64,000 nt of DNA from Vreelandella olivaria (GCF_023507745.1 NZ_JALPZO010000182.1:62001-126000); one strand, 5' to 3'; positions 8,556 through 17,665 are shown, counted from the first letter of the stretch. Numbers and translations are program-made. Notes: generated from the sequence alone by a model not told the origin.

Positions 8556-9725
8556 ATGCAATTCTACCAGCGAGAGCACTTTTGGAATGCCATCGTTTGG
8601 CCAGTGCTATGGCCTTTGCTGCTCGTTCAGGCAGCGTTGGTCATACTGTGCATTTTTGTCGGATTAGTCATCTGGGGAATGTCGCCAAATCAGGTTTCCT
8701 GGAGTACCACACTATGGCTGGCGTTTACCTTGCTGTTGGGCAGCTGTATGAATGTAGGGGTGTTTCTTATGCTGGTGAAAGCCAGAGCCAAATATAAAGA
8801 TGCCCTGTTCTTGCAGGAGCTGGCAGAACTGGAACGTCATTCGGAAACACTGTACTTCGAGATGGTAGGAACGGATATTCAGTCAACAGCGCCCGTGGCA
8901 AAACAGCACACGCTCCCTTTGCGGCGCTTGTCTCATGTTAATGATTTACTGGCAGAGCTGGTCAGAATCCATGCGAATACGCCGTTTTTTCCCCCGTCTT
9001 CCGAGCGCTCCAAGCAAGATCAAGCGTTGCTTGAGGATCTGCACCATCAGCAAAAGCAGCTTAAACACTTGATTGCGGGTCGCGACCGTGCACGGGAAGA
9101 GTCGCGCTTGAAGTCAGGGTACCTCACATTGCTGCAGCGGGAGGCGGACAGCCTGTTTGATCATGTGGGCGGTATGCTTAAGGAGGGTGCGTCAAAAGAA
9201 TGCCGCCAAAATGTTACTCATGTCAGGGAACGGTTGGCCGACATACGTGCACTTCTTGCGAACTTCGTTCAGCAAAGCGTTAACGAAAGTTCTTCCTTTG
9301 AAGCGTTATTGCCCCCTGCCAAACGGCAATTAAAGGTACTGGTGGTGGATGATGGCCCCGTTAACCTCATGCTGGCTCGTCAGATGTTAGAATCCCAAGG
9401 TCTTCAGGTAGAAGGCGTAAGCAGCGGTGAACAGGCGCTAGAGCGCCAACAAACCACCTTTTTTGATCTGGTATTTATGGATATTTTCATGCCGACCCTG
9501 GATGGGCTTGAAACCACGCGCCGCTGGCGTGACTTTGAAAGTACCACTAATAGTCAGCGCAGCATTATCATTGCCCTGACCGCAAACGTCGATAACGCTG
9601 GCCGCGACACCTGTGAGGCCGCCGGGCTCAACGATGTGCTTGCCAAACCCTATCAACCCGAAACTCTAATAGGCATGATTACCAAATGGATGCCGAACGT
9701 CAATAACGAGACTTCTATCTCATGA
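8556..9725 (+). CDS. Membrane-anchored response-regulator receiver protein without kinase domain
   Basis: A 389-residue protein with two N-terminal membrane helices (about residues 13-38 and 50-75), a long Gln/Glu-rich helical region likely to form a coiled coil (about 80-245), and a C-terminal REC domain (about 257-378). The REC domain has the acidic pair VLVVDDGPVN, the phosphorylation site FMDIFMPTLDG, the Thr in IALTAN and the Lys in AKPYQ. No histidine kinase, HPt or output domain is seen, so it looks like a hybrid kinase that has lost its catalytic core, or a membrane phosphate sink. Its stop codon overlaps the ATG of the following permease (ATGA). What signal it serves is unknown. Confidence 0.82.
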   Translation: MQFYQREHFWNAIVWPVLWPLLLVQAALVILCIFVGLVIWGMSPNQVSWSTTLWLAFTLLLGSCMNVGVFLMLVKARAKYKDALFLQELAELERHSETLYFEMVGTDIQSTAPVAKQHTLPLRRLSHVNDLLAELVRIHANTPFFPPSSERSKQDQALLEDLHHQQKQLKHLIAGRDRAREESRLKSGYLTLLQREADSLFDHVGGMLKEGASKECRQNVTHVRERLADIRALLANFVQQSVNESSSFEALLPPAKRQLKVLVVDDGPVNLMLARQMLESQGLQVEGVSSGEQALERQQTTFFDLVFMDIFMPTLDGLETTRRWRDFESTTNSQRSIIIALTANVDNAGRDTCEAAGLNDVLAKPYQPETLIGMITKWMPNVNNETSIS

Positions 9726-10519
9726 CAGCACTGACCATTGTGGTGGGATATTTAGCGCTAGGCGCAGCAGCAGGCATTATGGCAGGGGTATTCGGCGTTG
9801 GTGGCGGCATTATTATCGTCCCCGTACTGGTGTTTGCATTTGGTGTACAGAACATTGCACCAGAAATTACCATGCATCTCGCTGTTGGAACCTCATTAGC
9901 CACTATTGTGGTAACCGGAGCCTCCTCGGCACTTGGCCATATCCGCCGGGGCAGTGTACATCGTCCCTGGTTTATGGCATTACTGCCTGGGTTGATGCTG
10001 GGGGCCATTGGTGGTGTGTTTATTGCCGGTAGTCTATCGGGCACGATGCTGGGTACGTTATTTGGCATTTTCGTACTATTGCTGGCAACCAAAATGGTTC
10101 TGGGCCTCAAACCCAAGCCCGGTACAGTGGTGCCGGGTAAAACTGCCATGACCATTGCCGGTGGGGTCGTCGGCGCTATTTCCGCACTGTTTGGCATTGG
10201 CGGCGGCGCGATGACAGTACCCTGGCTCTCCCGTTGTGGTGCCACCATGACCCAGGCAGTGGGCACCTCTGCGGCTTGTGGATTGCCCATCGCGGTGGTC
10301 GGTGCCATTACGTTTATTATCGTAGGGTGGGGTAACCCACTACTGCCGCCATGGGCTACCGGCTTTGTCATGTGGCCTGCTTTTTTGGGCATCGTGGTAG
10401 CCAGCGTACCCTTTGCGCGGATTGGGGTTCGTCTTGCCCATGTGTTACCCGCCCATGTGCTACGGTTTTCCTTTGCTGCGCTGCTGGCCGTGGTAGGTTT
10501 ACGCTTCATATTGGCGTAA
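9722..10519 (+). CDS. TauE/SafE family sulfite/anion exporter
   Basis: A 265-residue, very hydrophobic protein with about eight predicted helices in two similar halves. Each half starts with a glycine-rich motif: GVFGVGGGIIIVP (about residues 22-34) and ALFGIGGGAMTVPWL (about 154-168), the mark of the TauE/SafE (DUF81) family of inner-membrane exporters, some of which move sulfite, sulfoacetate or other organic anions. The substrate here is unknown. It starts on the ATGA overlap with the receiver protein and is followed by lgt; the same TauE-lgt-thyA order is found in Pseudomonas. Confidence 0.9.
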   Translation: MTALTIVVGYLALGAAAGIMAGVFGVGGGIIIVPVLVFAFGVQNIAPEITMHLAVGTSLATIVVTGASSALGHIRRGSVHRPWFMALLPGLMLGAIGGVFIAGSLSGTMLGTLFGIFVLLLATKMVLGLKPKPGTVVPGKTAMTIAGGVVGAISALFGIGGGAMTVPWLSRCGATMTQAVGTSAACGLPIAVVGAITFIIVGWGNPLLPPWATGFVMWPAFLGIVVASVPFARIGVRLAHVLPAHVLRFSFAALLAVVGLRFILA

Positions 10520-10569
10520 TCACCGCATGCCAGGCTGCCGCTTTCCACCTGTTAGCTTAGAGAGTCTTG

Positions 10570-11358
10570 ATGATCAACTACCCAACAATTGATCCGGTCG
10601 CGATTTCCCTCGGCCCGATTCAAGTGCATTGGTATGGCCTAATGTATGTCGTCGGTTTTGTCGCTGCCTGGTGGCTCGGTTGCCGACGCGCCTCCCGTAT
10701 TGGGTTAACCAGAGACGATATCAGCGATTTACTGTTCTACTGTGCGATTGGTGTAGTTGCCGGAGGGCGTCTGGGGTATGCACTGTTTTACGGGATGGGG
10801 CAGTGGGCCGCAGATCCGCTGTGGATTTTCCGCGTATGGGATGGCGGCATGAGTTTCCATGGCGGACTGCTGGGTGTGCTGCTGGCCGCATGGCTCTTCG
10901 CCCGCCGTAAACAGCTGGCTTTCCTTACGCTGACCGACTTTATTGCGCCCCTGGTGCCAATTGGTTTAGGGGCAGGGCGCATTGGTAACTTTATCAATCA
11001 TGAATTGCCGGGGCGAGTCACATCGCTACCCTGGGGGATGCCGTTTCCAGGTATGGGGCCAGAACCACGCCACCCCTCTGCGCTGTATGAGGCGGTATTG
11101 GAAGGTTTAGTGCTGTTCGTCGTACTCTGGTGGGTGTCGGCCAAACCCCGCGCACGCGGCTTTGTGTCAGGACTCTTCCTGCTGGGCTATGGTGTATTCC
11201 GCTTCATGGTAGAGTTTGTGCGTATGCCAGATGCCCATATCGGTTACCTTGCCTTTGGCTGGTTCACCATGGGCATGCTGCTGACATTACCCATGATTGT
11301 GCTTGGTCTGCTACTCATGGCATGGTCGCGTAACAAGCCAATCGACGCCAAAGTTTAG
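10570..11358 (+). CDS. lgt: Prolipoprotein diacylglyceryl transferase
   Basis: Moves a diacylglyceryl group from phosphatidylglycerol to the lipobox Cys of prolipoproteins in the inner membrane. The protein (262 residues) has seven predicted helices, the [11 protein letters not shown] segment (about residues 19-29) and the signature [14 protein letters not shown] (about 137-150) with the key Arg, Asn and Glu. ATG 10570 is preferred over the in-frame TTG 10567. The ribosome binding site is weak (AGAGAG). A REP repeat starts 20 nt after its stop codon. Confidence 0.96.
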   Translation: MINYPTIDPVAISLGPIQVHWYGLMYVVGFVAAWWLGCRRASRIGLTRDDISDLLFYCAIGVVAGGRLGYALFYGMGQWAADPLWIFRVWDGGMSFHGGLLGVLLAAWLFARRKQLAFLTLTDFIAPLVPIGLGAGRIGNFINHELPGRVTSLPWGMPFPGMGPEPRHPSALYEAVLEGLVLFVVLWWVSAKPRARGFVSGLFLLGYGVFRFMVEFVRMPDAHIGYLAFGWFTMGMLLTLPMIVLGLLLMAWSRNKPIDAKV

Positions 11359-11378
11359 AATGGTGGCACATCAACCTT

Positions 11379-11480
11379 GTAGCGCGTGGTAAGCGAAGCG
11401 CACCTGCAGCCCGGCATGGATTCACCGCGAATCGGTGCCGGGGTGGGCCCGCTGCCACTCGTGGGTGGGCTAGACCGTTG
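11379..11480 (+). repeat. REP repeat between lgt and thyA
   Basis: GTAGCGCGTGGTAAGCGAAG opens at 11379, followed by CACCTGCAGC, the variant core GAATCGGTGCCGGGGTGGG and a right side with CCACTCGTGGGTGGGCTAG. The closing TTACCACGCGCTAC arm has decayed. It occupies the space after lgt and probably separates lgt transcripts from thyA. Confidence 0.75.
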
Positions 11481-11533
11481 CGTTATAGCGGCCTAGAATA
11501 CATTCCCAAATCGCCTGCAACTCTGGAACTTTT

Positions 11534-12382
11534 GTGACTGCAACAACGCCCACGCCGAGCACCACCACGACGCCTGCCACCGCGCTTGAACAACCCTATC
11601 TGGATCTAATGCGCACCGTGTTGGATCATGGCGTTGACCGCAACGACCGCACTGGCGTTGGCACACGTTCCGTGTTTGGCCATCAGATGCGCTTTGATCT
11701 CTCCCGTGGCTTTCCATTGCTCACCACCAAAAAACTACACCTGCGTTCCATCATTCATGAGCTGCTATGGTTTTTAAAAGGCGATACCAATATTGGCTAT
11801 CTCAAAGAGAACGGTGTGCGCATCTGGGACGAATGGGCTGATGCAAATGGAGATCTAGGGCCAGTTTATGGTTACCAATGGCGTAGTTGGCCGAGTCCCA
11901 ACGGTGGTAGCGTCGACCAAATCACCAAAGTGCTGGAGCAAATTCGCACCACGCCGCAGTCACGCCGGTTGATTGTTTCCGCCTGGAATCCTGGTCAGGT
12001 GGATGAAATGAAACTGCCGCCGTGCCACTGCCTATTCCAGTTCTACGTTGCCAATGGCCGACTCTCTTGCCAGTTATACCAGCGCAGTGCGGATATCTTT
12101 CTGGGGGTACCATTTAATATAGCAAGTTATGCACTGTTGTTAAGCATGGTGGCCCAGGTGGCTGGTTTGGAGCCCGGTGAGTTTATTCACACTCTGGGTG
12201 ATGCCCATTTGTACAGTAATCACTTTGAGCAGGCCCGGCAGCAGCTAACGCGCACGCCATTGGCTTCGCCAACGTTGGTGCTCAACCCTAAGGTCACCAG
12301 TTTGTTTGATTTTACTTTCGACGACATCCAGATCAAAGGGTATGAATCGCACCCTCACATCAAAGCGGAAGTGGCCGTATGA
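11534..12382 (+). CDS. thyA: Thymidylate synthase
   Basis: Methylates dUMP to dTMP using methylene-tetrahydrofolate. The protein (282 residues) has the substrate-binding segment [12 protein letters not shown] (about residues 39-50), the catalytic Cys in [12 protein letters not shown] (about 161-172), and [20 protein letters not shown] (about 182-201). It begins at GTG 11534 and carries an N-terminal Thr/Pro-rich extension of about 18 residues compared with the E. coli enzyme, which may be poorly conserved. The stop overlaps the folA start (ATGA), so the pair that uses and regenerates folate is translationally coupled. Confidence 0.97.
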   Translation: MTATTPTPSTTTTPATALEQPYLDLMRTVLDHGVDRNDRTGVGTRSVFGHQMRFDLSRGFPLLTTKKLHLRSIIHELLWFLKGDTNIGYLKENGVRIWDEWADANGDLGPVYGYQWRSWPSPNGGSVDQITKVLEQIRTTPQSRRLIVSAWNPGQVDEMKLPPCHCLFQFYVANGRLSCQLYQRSADIFLGVPFNIASYALLLSMVAQVAGLEPGEFIHTLGDAHLYSNHFEQARQQLTRTPLASPTLVLNPKVTSLFDFTFDDIQIKGYESHPHIKAEVAV

Positions 12383-12918
12383 ACCATCAGGGCAGCCCAT
12401 CGGATTCATTGGTACCTGTTGCCATGATTGTGGCCATGGCGAAGAATCGTGTTATTGGTGTTGACGGGAAACTACCCTGGTACTTACCTGAAGATTTAAA
12501 GTTTTTTAAACGCATGACCCAAGCCAAGCCTCTGGTTATGGGGCGCAAAACCTACGCATCCATTGGCAAGCCGCTACCTAATCGGCTTAACATTGTGGTA
12601 ACACGTGATAAAAGCTTCAATGCAGAAGGCACACGGGTATGTTTTGATCTGCCTTCAGCCCTCGCCCTGGCAGACCAACAGGCCACGATTGAAGCAGCCG
12701 AAGAAATTATGGTGATGGGCGGTGGTGAAATTTACCGCCAGGCGCTGCCTTATGCACAGCGTTTGTACATTACCGAGGTGGATATTAACGTTAATGGCGA
12801 TGCCGTCTTTCCAGAGTTTTCTGCTGAAGAGTGGCGCGAAGTGCAGCGTGTAGCGGGTAAGCCCACAGAAGGGCAGCCCCATTATGATTTCGTCATATAC
12901 GAGCGCTTCAAAGACTGA
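12379..12918 (+). CDS. folA: Dihydrofolate reductase
   Basis: Reduces dihydrofolate, the by-product of ThyA, to tetrahydrofolate with NADPH. The 179-residue protein shows [20 protein letters not shown] (about residues 16-36), the catalytic acidic residue in [28 protein letters not shown] (about 53-70) and the NADPH loop [14 protein letters not shown] (about 112-125). The first 12 residues are an extra N-terminal tail. It starts on the ATGA overlap with thyA and ends 19 nt before the ProQ-domain gene. Confidence 0.97.
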   Translation: MNHQGSPSDSLVPVAMIVAMAKNRVIGVDGKLPWYLPEDLKFFKRMTQAKPLVMGRKTYASIGKPLPNRLNIVVTRDKSFNAEGTRVCFDLPSALALADQQATIEAAEEIMVMGGGEIYRQALPYAQRLYITEVDINVNGDAVFPEFSAEEWREVQRVAGKPTEGQPHYDFVIYERFKD

Positions 12919-12937
12919 TCGGGTCAAAGGAGGGAGC

Positions 12938-13723
12938 ATGGCCGCCAGCGTACAGCACTTATTAGAGTCATTGGAAACACATCTTGAGCGGACAAAAGCC
13001 GAGCTTCAAACGCTGCGTGAAGAGAATGCACGACTTAAACAGCAACTGGCTGCCCGGCAAGGCCATGCTGAAAATGCAGAAGAATGTAGTGCCGCTATAA
13101 CGATGCCCGTTGCGACGGAGCAGACGCCCAAACCCGAAGATGAGCTTCAGTCAGCACCAGTAGGGACGCCTCCCGCTGCATTTGCTGAAGAATCGTCTGA
13201 AAAGCGAACTGACGAAAAGAGTGCCCCGCCAGAGCAGCCGCCTTCGCCCCAAGCGTTATTGAAACAGTGGTATCAGCGCTACCCGGATGCCTTTTTTAAA
13301 GGGCATACCAAACCGCTTAAAATTGGTATTCATCAGGACCTTGCGGAGCGTGAACCCTGGTCTGGAAAGCTGATTCGACGAGCCCTTGCCAACTACGTTA
13401 ACTTACCGCGTTACGTAAAATCGATGCGTGAAGGAGCAGAACGGGTGGATTTAGATGGTAAACCTGCGGGAACGGTTGATAAAGAAGCCGCATTACATGC
13501 CAGCGAACGGCGAAAAGAGCAGCCGCAAAATGATGTACCTTTAGCGGCTAAAAAAAACGCCCACAAAAAACCTCGGCCAGCACAAACTAATACAGCAAAA
13601 TCCTCTCACAGGCCCTATACTGAAGTAGTTGATCCAGGTCCGTCAGAAAAAAGTGAGCAGGATAAACCGCTTAGCTGGGAAGAGAAATTAAAGGGTCTTC
13701 AGCAAAAATTCAAAGGCCGCTGA
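12938..13723 (+). CDS. ProQ/FinO-domain RNA-binding protein
   Basis: A 261-residue protein with an N-terminal coiled coil (about residues 8-40), an acidic Pro/Glu-rich linker (about 45-110), one ProQ/FinO domain (about 113-195, with LLKQWYQRYPDAFF, KPLKIGIHQDL and LIRRALANYVNLPRYVKSM) and a basic Lys/Pro-rich tail. ProQ/FinO proteins bind structured small RNAs and mRNA 3' ends. The domain order differs from E. coli ProQ, where the domain is N-terminal, so I give no symbol. AAAGGAGGG at 12926-12934 fixes the start at ATG 12938. It may be cotranscribed with thyA-folA. Confidence 0.88.
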   Translation: MAASVQHLLESLETHLERTKAELQTLREENARLKQQLAARQGHAENAEECSAAITMPVATEQTPKPEDELQSAPVGTPPAAFAEESSEKRTDEKSAPPEQPPSPQALLKQWYQRYPDAFFKGHTKPLKIGIHQDLAEREPWSGKLIRRALANYVNLPRYVKSMREGAERVDLDGKPAGTVDKEAALHASERRKEQPQNDVPLAAKKNAHKKPRPAQTNTAKSSHRPYTEVVDPGPSEKSEQDKPLSWEEKLKGLQQKFKGR

Positions 13724-13755
13724 GACCTAATAAGTCACTGCGGGTTCCATAAAAA

Positions 13756-13796
13756 AACGCAATTCGTAAAAAAACACTGTTTTTTTCTATTGCGTT
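13756..13796 (+). terminator. Long inverted repeat, likely (bidirectional) terminator after the ProQ-domain gene
   Basis: AACGCAAT (13756-13763) pairs with ATTGCGTT (13789-13796), and inside it AAAAAAAC pairs with GTTTTTTT around a short loop. The A and T runs on both flanks would let it act in either direction. It is 33 nt after the ProQ-domain gene stop. Confidence 0.5.
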
Positions 13797-13818
13797 CCCT
13801 GGAATCCCAGTATAGAGT

Positions 13819-13844
13819 TTGACCTGCGAGCATTGGACTATAAC
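13819..13844 (+). promoter_or_regulatory. Weak candidate promoter for the porin gene
   Basis: TTGACC (13819-13824) and TATAAC (13839-13844) are good hexamers, but the spacing is only 14 nt. It lies about 140 nt before the porin ATG, leaving room for a long leader. Listed only because it is the best pair in this space. Confidence 0.25.
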
Positions 13845-13986
13845 AAGGCTTAGTTGAGGACATGCCGCATACCACCGGGAAAAACCGGAGGATGGCAAAA
13901 GAGCATGACCCGCAGGCCAACTGCCACGCTTCACAGAAGCTGAGCAGAAACGATCGAAACAGTAAGCTAGTTAAGGAACCTACATC

Positions 13987-15105
13987 ATGAAAAAGACACT
14001 TTTAGCGACTGCTATCGTAAGTGCATTCGCCGCCCTGGGTGCGACTTCTACCGTGCAGGCGGCAACTGTATATGATCAAGACGGCACCAGAATGGACATC
14101 TATGGTCGTATCGCCATGGGTATCCGCGGTGGCGGTCCTGAGTTCGAAACTGACGATGGTCAGCGCGTTGAAATCGACAACGGTGCTGAGTTTGTAGACG
14201 TATACTCTCGTCTGGGCCTGCGTCTGAGCCACGAAATTACTTCTGACCTAAGCGCTTTCGGTCATGTTGAGTGGCGCTTCCGCGGTGACGAGCAGGACTC
14301 TCCTGGCTTCCGCGAAACCCGCCAGAGCTACCTTGGCCTGAAAAGCGCTCAGTATGGTACTTTCCAAGCGGGTAACTTCGACAGCTTCTACAACCAGTTC
14401 GTTTCCCTGCCGTTCGATGTTTATATTGATGAAGGCCTGGAATTCGCGGGTCACCCGAAACAGTCGCGTGGCGACTCTATCGGTTACTACACACCTGATC
14501 TGAGCGGCTTCACTGCATTCTTGCAGCTTAAGCACTACAGCGAGCGTGGCCTGGCTGAAGGCGTAGACACTACCGACGAAGGTCAGGTTATTGCGGCCCA
14601 AGGTGGTGTGCGTTTCATCGATGGTCCTCTGACTATCGGTCTGGGCTTTGTTGAAGACGTAGAGCGTAGCCGTACCGGTGGTACTGGTTCTAGCGACGGC
14701 AACGGTGAGATGATTTATGGTCTGATCGGCTCTTACGATATCACTGACCAGTTCACTGCTCGTCTGGGCTACGAAGGTCGCGGTCATAACGACACCTACA
14801 ACAACAATGGTCCTACTCCGAACGATAGCCTCGTAGGTTATGACACCTTCGGTCTGGGTGGTACTTTCACCACTGGTCCTTGGGCGTTTAACGTAGATTA
14901 CTACCACATCGATCGTGATGGTCACTTCGACAACAGCAACTCCTGGGCTGCCGGTGGTTACTATAAAGTATCCAGCAACTTCGACGTGTTTGCTGAGCTG
15001 TACAACGGTGATGTACCTCGCCTGGGCGACAGCCAAGTTAGCGACGTATTCAACGACCTGACTGACGACGTATACTGGCTGACAGGCGCTCGTTACCACT
15101 TCTAA
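13987..15105 (+). CDS. Outer-membrane general porin
   Basis: A 372-residue protein with a clear signal peptide (MKKTLLATAIVSAFAALGA, cleavage after VQA at about residue 24) and a mature part starting ATVYDQDGTRMDIYGRIAMG, the classical first strand of Gram-negative porins. It continues with alternating beta strands, the LGLKSAQYGTFQAGNFDS segment leading to loop 3, and a C-terminal strand ending ARYHF with terminal Phe, the BAM recognition signal. It would form a 16-strand trimeric channel. Loops are acidic (many Asp and Glu), which fits a halophile. AAGGA about 10 nt before the ATG and strongly biased codons suggest high expression. A duplicated but ruined relative follows directly downstream. 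Confidence 0.94.
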   Translation: MKKTLLATAIVSAFAALGATSTVQAATVYDQDGTRMDIYGRIAMGIRGGGPEFETDDGQRVEIDNGAEFVDVYSRLGLRLSHEITSDLSAFGHVEWRFRGDEQDSPGFRETRQSYLGLKSAQYGTFQAGNFDSFYNQFVSLPFDVYIDEGLEFAGHPKQSRGDSIGYYTPDLSGFTAFLQLKHYSERGLAEGVDTTDEGQVIAAQGGVRFIDGPLTIGLGFVEDVERSRTGGTGSSDGNGEMIYGLIGSYDITDQFTARLGYEGRGHNDTYNNNGPTPNDSLVGYDTFGLGGTFTTGPWAFNVDYYHIDRDGHFDNSNSWAAGGYYKVSSNFDVFAELYNGDVPRLGDSQVSDVFNDLTDDVYWLTGARYHF

Positions 15106-15156
15106 GCCTGGTTTCAAATACCGCGCTTTAAGTAGTAACACCTGCAGTTACGATAG

Positions 15157-15184
15157 AACCGGCCTCTTGAAGGCCGGTTTTTTT
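15157..15184 (+). terminator. Rho-independent terminator of the porin gene
   Basis: AACCGGCCT (15157-15165) and AGGCCGGTT (15171-15179) form a perfect 9-bp stem with a 5-nt loop followed by seven T residues. Confidence 0.95.
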
Positions 15185-15221
15185 ATGGGTGGATGGTGGT
15201 CAGTAGTGAGTGATATCGTAA

Positions 15222-15248
15222 GTGCGTGGTAATCGCAGCGGTGCCGGG
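15222..15248 (+). repeat. REP fragment abutting a porin remnant
   Basis: GTGCGTGGTAATCGCAGCGG followed by TGCCGGG is a shortened REP arm with the centre deleted. It lies where the 5' half of the second porin gene should be. Just before it (15193-15212) is a copy of a short repeat, ATGGTGGTCAGTAGTGAGTG, also seen at 32506 and, diverged, at 55645. Confidence 0.6.
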
Positions 15249-15554
15249 AAGGCTAACCTTTCCCAGCAAAGTGACGAAGGCAGTGTAGTGGCTGGGCAGG
15301 CAGGTTTGCGTTATCAAAACGGGCCTGCCCAGATAGGCTTTGGCGCTGTAGAAAATGTGGTTCGGGGCGGTGGCAACGGTAAAATGCTGTATGGTCTGAT
15401 AGGTGCTTATCAAGTCAGCGACCAGTTCTCTGCGCGCCTTGGAGCTGAAACTCAGGAAGACAGCGATGTTTATGGTGGAGGTTTCGATACAGTAGGACTG
15501 GGGCGACACCTATATGCTCGTTCGGGCGAGCTGATTGATAACGTATATTGTTAA
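15249..15554 (+). pseudogene. Porin gene remnant (internal fragment)
   Basis: The frame reads SQQSDEGSVVAGQAGLRYQN, IGFGAVENV, GGGNGKMLYGLIGAYQVSD and QFSARLGAETQ, which align one-to-one with the middle of the intact porin upstream (DEGQVIAAQGGVRF, GNGEMIYGLIGSYDITDQFT). The signal peptide and first half are missing, replaced by a REP fragment, and after GFDTVGLG the frame breaks up and stops at 15552-15554. It is therefore a dead partial duplicate of the porin gene. It keeps its own terminator-like hairpin downstream, as the intact copy does. Confidence 0.85.
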
Positions 15555-15618
15555 CTGGAGCACGTTACCTGCTCTAGTGGCGTGCTAGGAGCAGATGATA
15601 GTAGTTAAATGAAAAATT

Positions 15619-15645
15619 TGGCCTCCTTAGAGGCCAGCTGTTTTA
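15619..15645 (+). terminator. Terminator-like hairpin after the porin remnant
   Basis: TGGCCTC (15619-15625) pairs with GAGGCCA (15630-15636) across a CTTA loop, followed by GCTGTTTTA. It also stands 26 nt beyond the stop of the opposing phosphomannomutase gene and may serve both. Confidence 0.6.
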
Positions 15646-15671
15646 TAATCGATGCCTAAAGATTGTAGTGA

Positions 15672-17147
15672 TTAAGTGTTTGCCAACTGAGCTAAGCAGT
15701 GTTTCGCCAAGCTATGAGCAGCTTTTTGCGAACTCGATTCACTGTAGCAGCGAAGCTCGGGAGCATTACCTGAAGGTCGTAAATGCACGATATCACCGTT
15801 TTTCAGCGTGGCACGCAGGCCATCCGTTGTATTGATCTCGCTGATAGCTGTCGGCAGTAATAATGCCTTTTCCATCGCTTGAGGCGTACTTTGCCAGTTG
15901 GCAATTAATGCTTGGCTGCGTTCGGTAGGGAAGTTTTGTAGCCGACCGCTATCTGTATGGCGGCTAGGTAGTTCGGCAACCAGTGTAGAGATTGCTACCC
16001 CTTGTTTTGCTGCAGTCACCATTAATGTTAAAGCGGGCAATAGTGCATCGCGAGTAGGTAGAGGGGCTAAGTAGCGGTTATCTTCCTGAAGCGCACTTTC
16101 CAATAAAAACCCGCCATTTGCCTCGAATCCAGCAACCTCAGAGTAATGCTCAGCCAGCGTGGCCATGCCCGATAAAACAAACGGTGAGCCAATGCGGGTT
16201 CTTTCAATATGCGTAAAGGACTTACTTAGCTCAATAGCAGTATTGCAACTAACAGGGACAGCCAGTGCTTTAATACCTAGTGCCTGGGCGCACAAGAGGC
16301 CCACAATGTCTCCGCGCTGCCAGGTTCCACTTTCATCGGCTAGCAGTGGGCGGTCTCCATCGCCATCGGTAGAAAGGAGTGCATTCAAATTATGCTCACT
16401 TGCCCACGCTTGTCCTAACGCTTGGTCTTCTTCACTAACGGCTTCAGTGTCGACTGGAACGAAGGTTTCGCTTCTACCTAATGTGACAACCTCGGCCCCA
16501 AGGTTTGATAAAATCTGATCATTGAGGTCGCGGCCAGCAGCAGAATGTTGATACAAGCCTACTTTCCAGCCCGCGAGCGGTGAGCCAGGAAACCAATGTG
16601 TAAAGCGCTCTATATAGCGCTGATTAGCTGTGTCGGATGGATGCTGAAGAGGGCTGTCGGTGGTAGGAGCTAAGGGCGTTTCTGAATTTAATATGTTAAG
16701 CTCATCGGCTTTTGTGATTTCCCCATCTGGGCGGTAAAACTTAATGCCATTACGGTCAAAGGGAATATGGCTGCCTGTAATCATTATGGCTGGAATGTTA
16801 TCTGCCAAGGCCTGTAAGGCGAGAGCGGGAGTAGGCAGAATACCGTAGTAGTCGACCTCAAGCCCGGCAATACTCGCCGCATTAGCGCAAGCGGCTGCCA
16901 TTTTGGGGCTGCTAGGCCGCCGATCAATACCAATCGCAATACGGTCAAACGTAAAAGTTGCTTGCATCGTAGAGATGAAAGCGATGCTGAAAGCTGCGCA
17001 GACTTCATCACTAAATTGTTCAACACGACCGCGAGCTCCGCTGGTCCCAAATGAAATGCCGCTTTCTGCAATAATCGAAGAAGCCGTCTGATGAGTCGCC
17101 AAAGTCATCTCCACGTTAGCATGGGGGAGTAATAAATCCAAAATCAT
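15672..17147 (-). CDS. Phosphomannomutase / phosphohexomutase
   Basis: An alpha-D-phosphohexomutase (491 residues) expected to convert mannose 6-phosphate to mannose 1-phosphate for GDP-mannose. The phosphoserine is in MITGSHIPFDRNGIKFY (about residues 120-137), the metal-binding loop is STDGDGDRPLL (about 260-270), the sugar-binding loop GFEANGGFLL (about 335-345) and the C-terminal phosphate loop RPSGNAPELRCY (about 460-472). It lies divergent from manC, sharing a 518-nt intergenic region, which supports mannose specificity. The start is uncertain: ATG 17147 has no clear ribosome binding site; the in-frame ATG 17108 would drop 13 residues. Confidence 0.85.
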   Translation of the reverse strand: MILDLLLPHANVEMTLATHQTASSIIAESGISFGTSGARGRVEQFSDEVCAAFSIAFISTMQATFTFDRIAIGIDRRPSSPKMAAACANAASIAGLEVDYYGILPTPALALQALADNIPAIMITGSHIPFDRNGIKFYRPDGEITKADELNILNSETPLAPTTDSPLQHPSDTANQRYIERFTHWFPGSPLAGWKVGLYQHSAAGRDLNDQILSNLGAEVVTLGRSETFVPVDTEAVSEEDQALGQAWASEHNLNALLSTDGDGDRPLLADESGTWQRGDIVGLLCAQALGIKALAVPVSCNTAIELSKSFTHIERTRIGSPFVLSGMATLAEHYSEVAGFEANGGFLLESALQEDNRYLAPLPTRDALLPALTLMVTAAKQGVAISTLVAELPSRHTDSGRLQNFPTERSQALIANWQSTPQAMEKALLLPTAISEINTTDGLRATLKNGDIVHLRPSGNAPELRCYSESSSQKAAHSLAKHCLAQLANT

Positions 17148-17665
17148 AGAGTCATTTTGGCTTAAGCAGAGGGTGATAACAGCTAGTTAATCATACACAG
17201 TCAGGCTACGTAGTTACCAGCCCAAAGGACCTGCGTTGAATCTATGGCACAAGTCGTATAGGATCAGCACCGGCATGGAACTTTGTTGATATTGACGACA
17301 ACGTGAAAAGAAAGTCGTTAAAAACCAATTTTTGCAGGGAATGCTGATGCTATGTGCCTACCGTATCTATCCGCTTTTACATGCAACATCTATTTCTACA
17401 TATACTTAGATAATGGGAGTCGTTGCTAAATATAAGTATGCCATATTGGTTGTATTCAATTGATGATCAAAAAAAGCCTTTATGAAGTGTTCAAAATAGC
17501 GCTTTTTTGATATGTGATTAATTTAAAAAAAGCGGTATTTTTTAAAAAACTTGCCAGCATCATAAATGATATCGAGTCGGCATCATATTTAATGGTAAAT
17601 AACAGAAAAGCAGCTTGTCCTCATAGGTAAGCTAGCGAATAAGATAGGCAGCGGAGGCTATTCGG
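17148..17665 (+). promoter_or_regulatory. AT-rich divergent control region of the GDP-mannose/O-antigen locus
   Basis: 518 bases without a gene, much richer in A and T than the surroundings. It holds two overlapping-scale inverted repeats: TCAAAAAAAGC (17467-17477) against GCTTTTTTGA (17501-17510), and TTTAAAAAA against TTTTTTAAA at about 17523-17550. Phased A/T tracts suggest curved DNA and H-NS-type silencing. No exact ops element (GGCGGTAGCGTG) is present, and I could not fix -35/-10 boxes with confidence. Confidence 0.5.

Noticed and set aside
9715..10548. 277-codon open frame antisense to the TauE-like gene
   Set aside because: Low-complexity Pro/Ala/Thr/Met composition typical of the reverse of a membrane protein gene.
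11905..11917. GGTGGTAGCGT, similar to ops
   Set aside because: It lies inside the thyA coding sequence, differs from ops at the third base, and has no operon or leader context.
14248..15141. 297-codon open frame antisense to the porin gene
   Set aside because: Biased codon use of a highly expressed gene leaves the reverse frame open; the Val/Thr-rich composition has no family resemblance.
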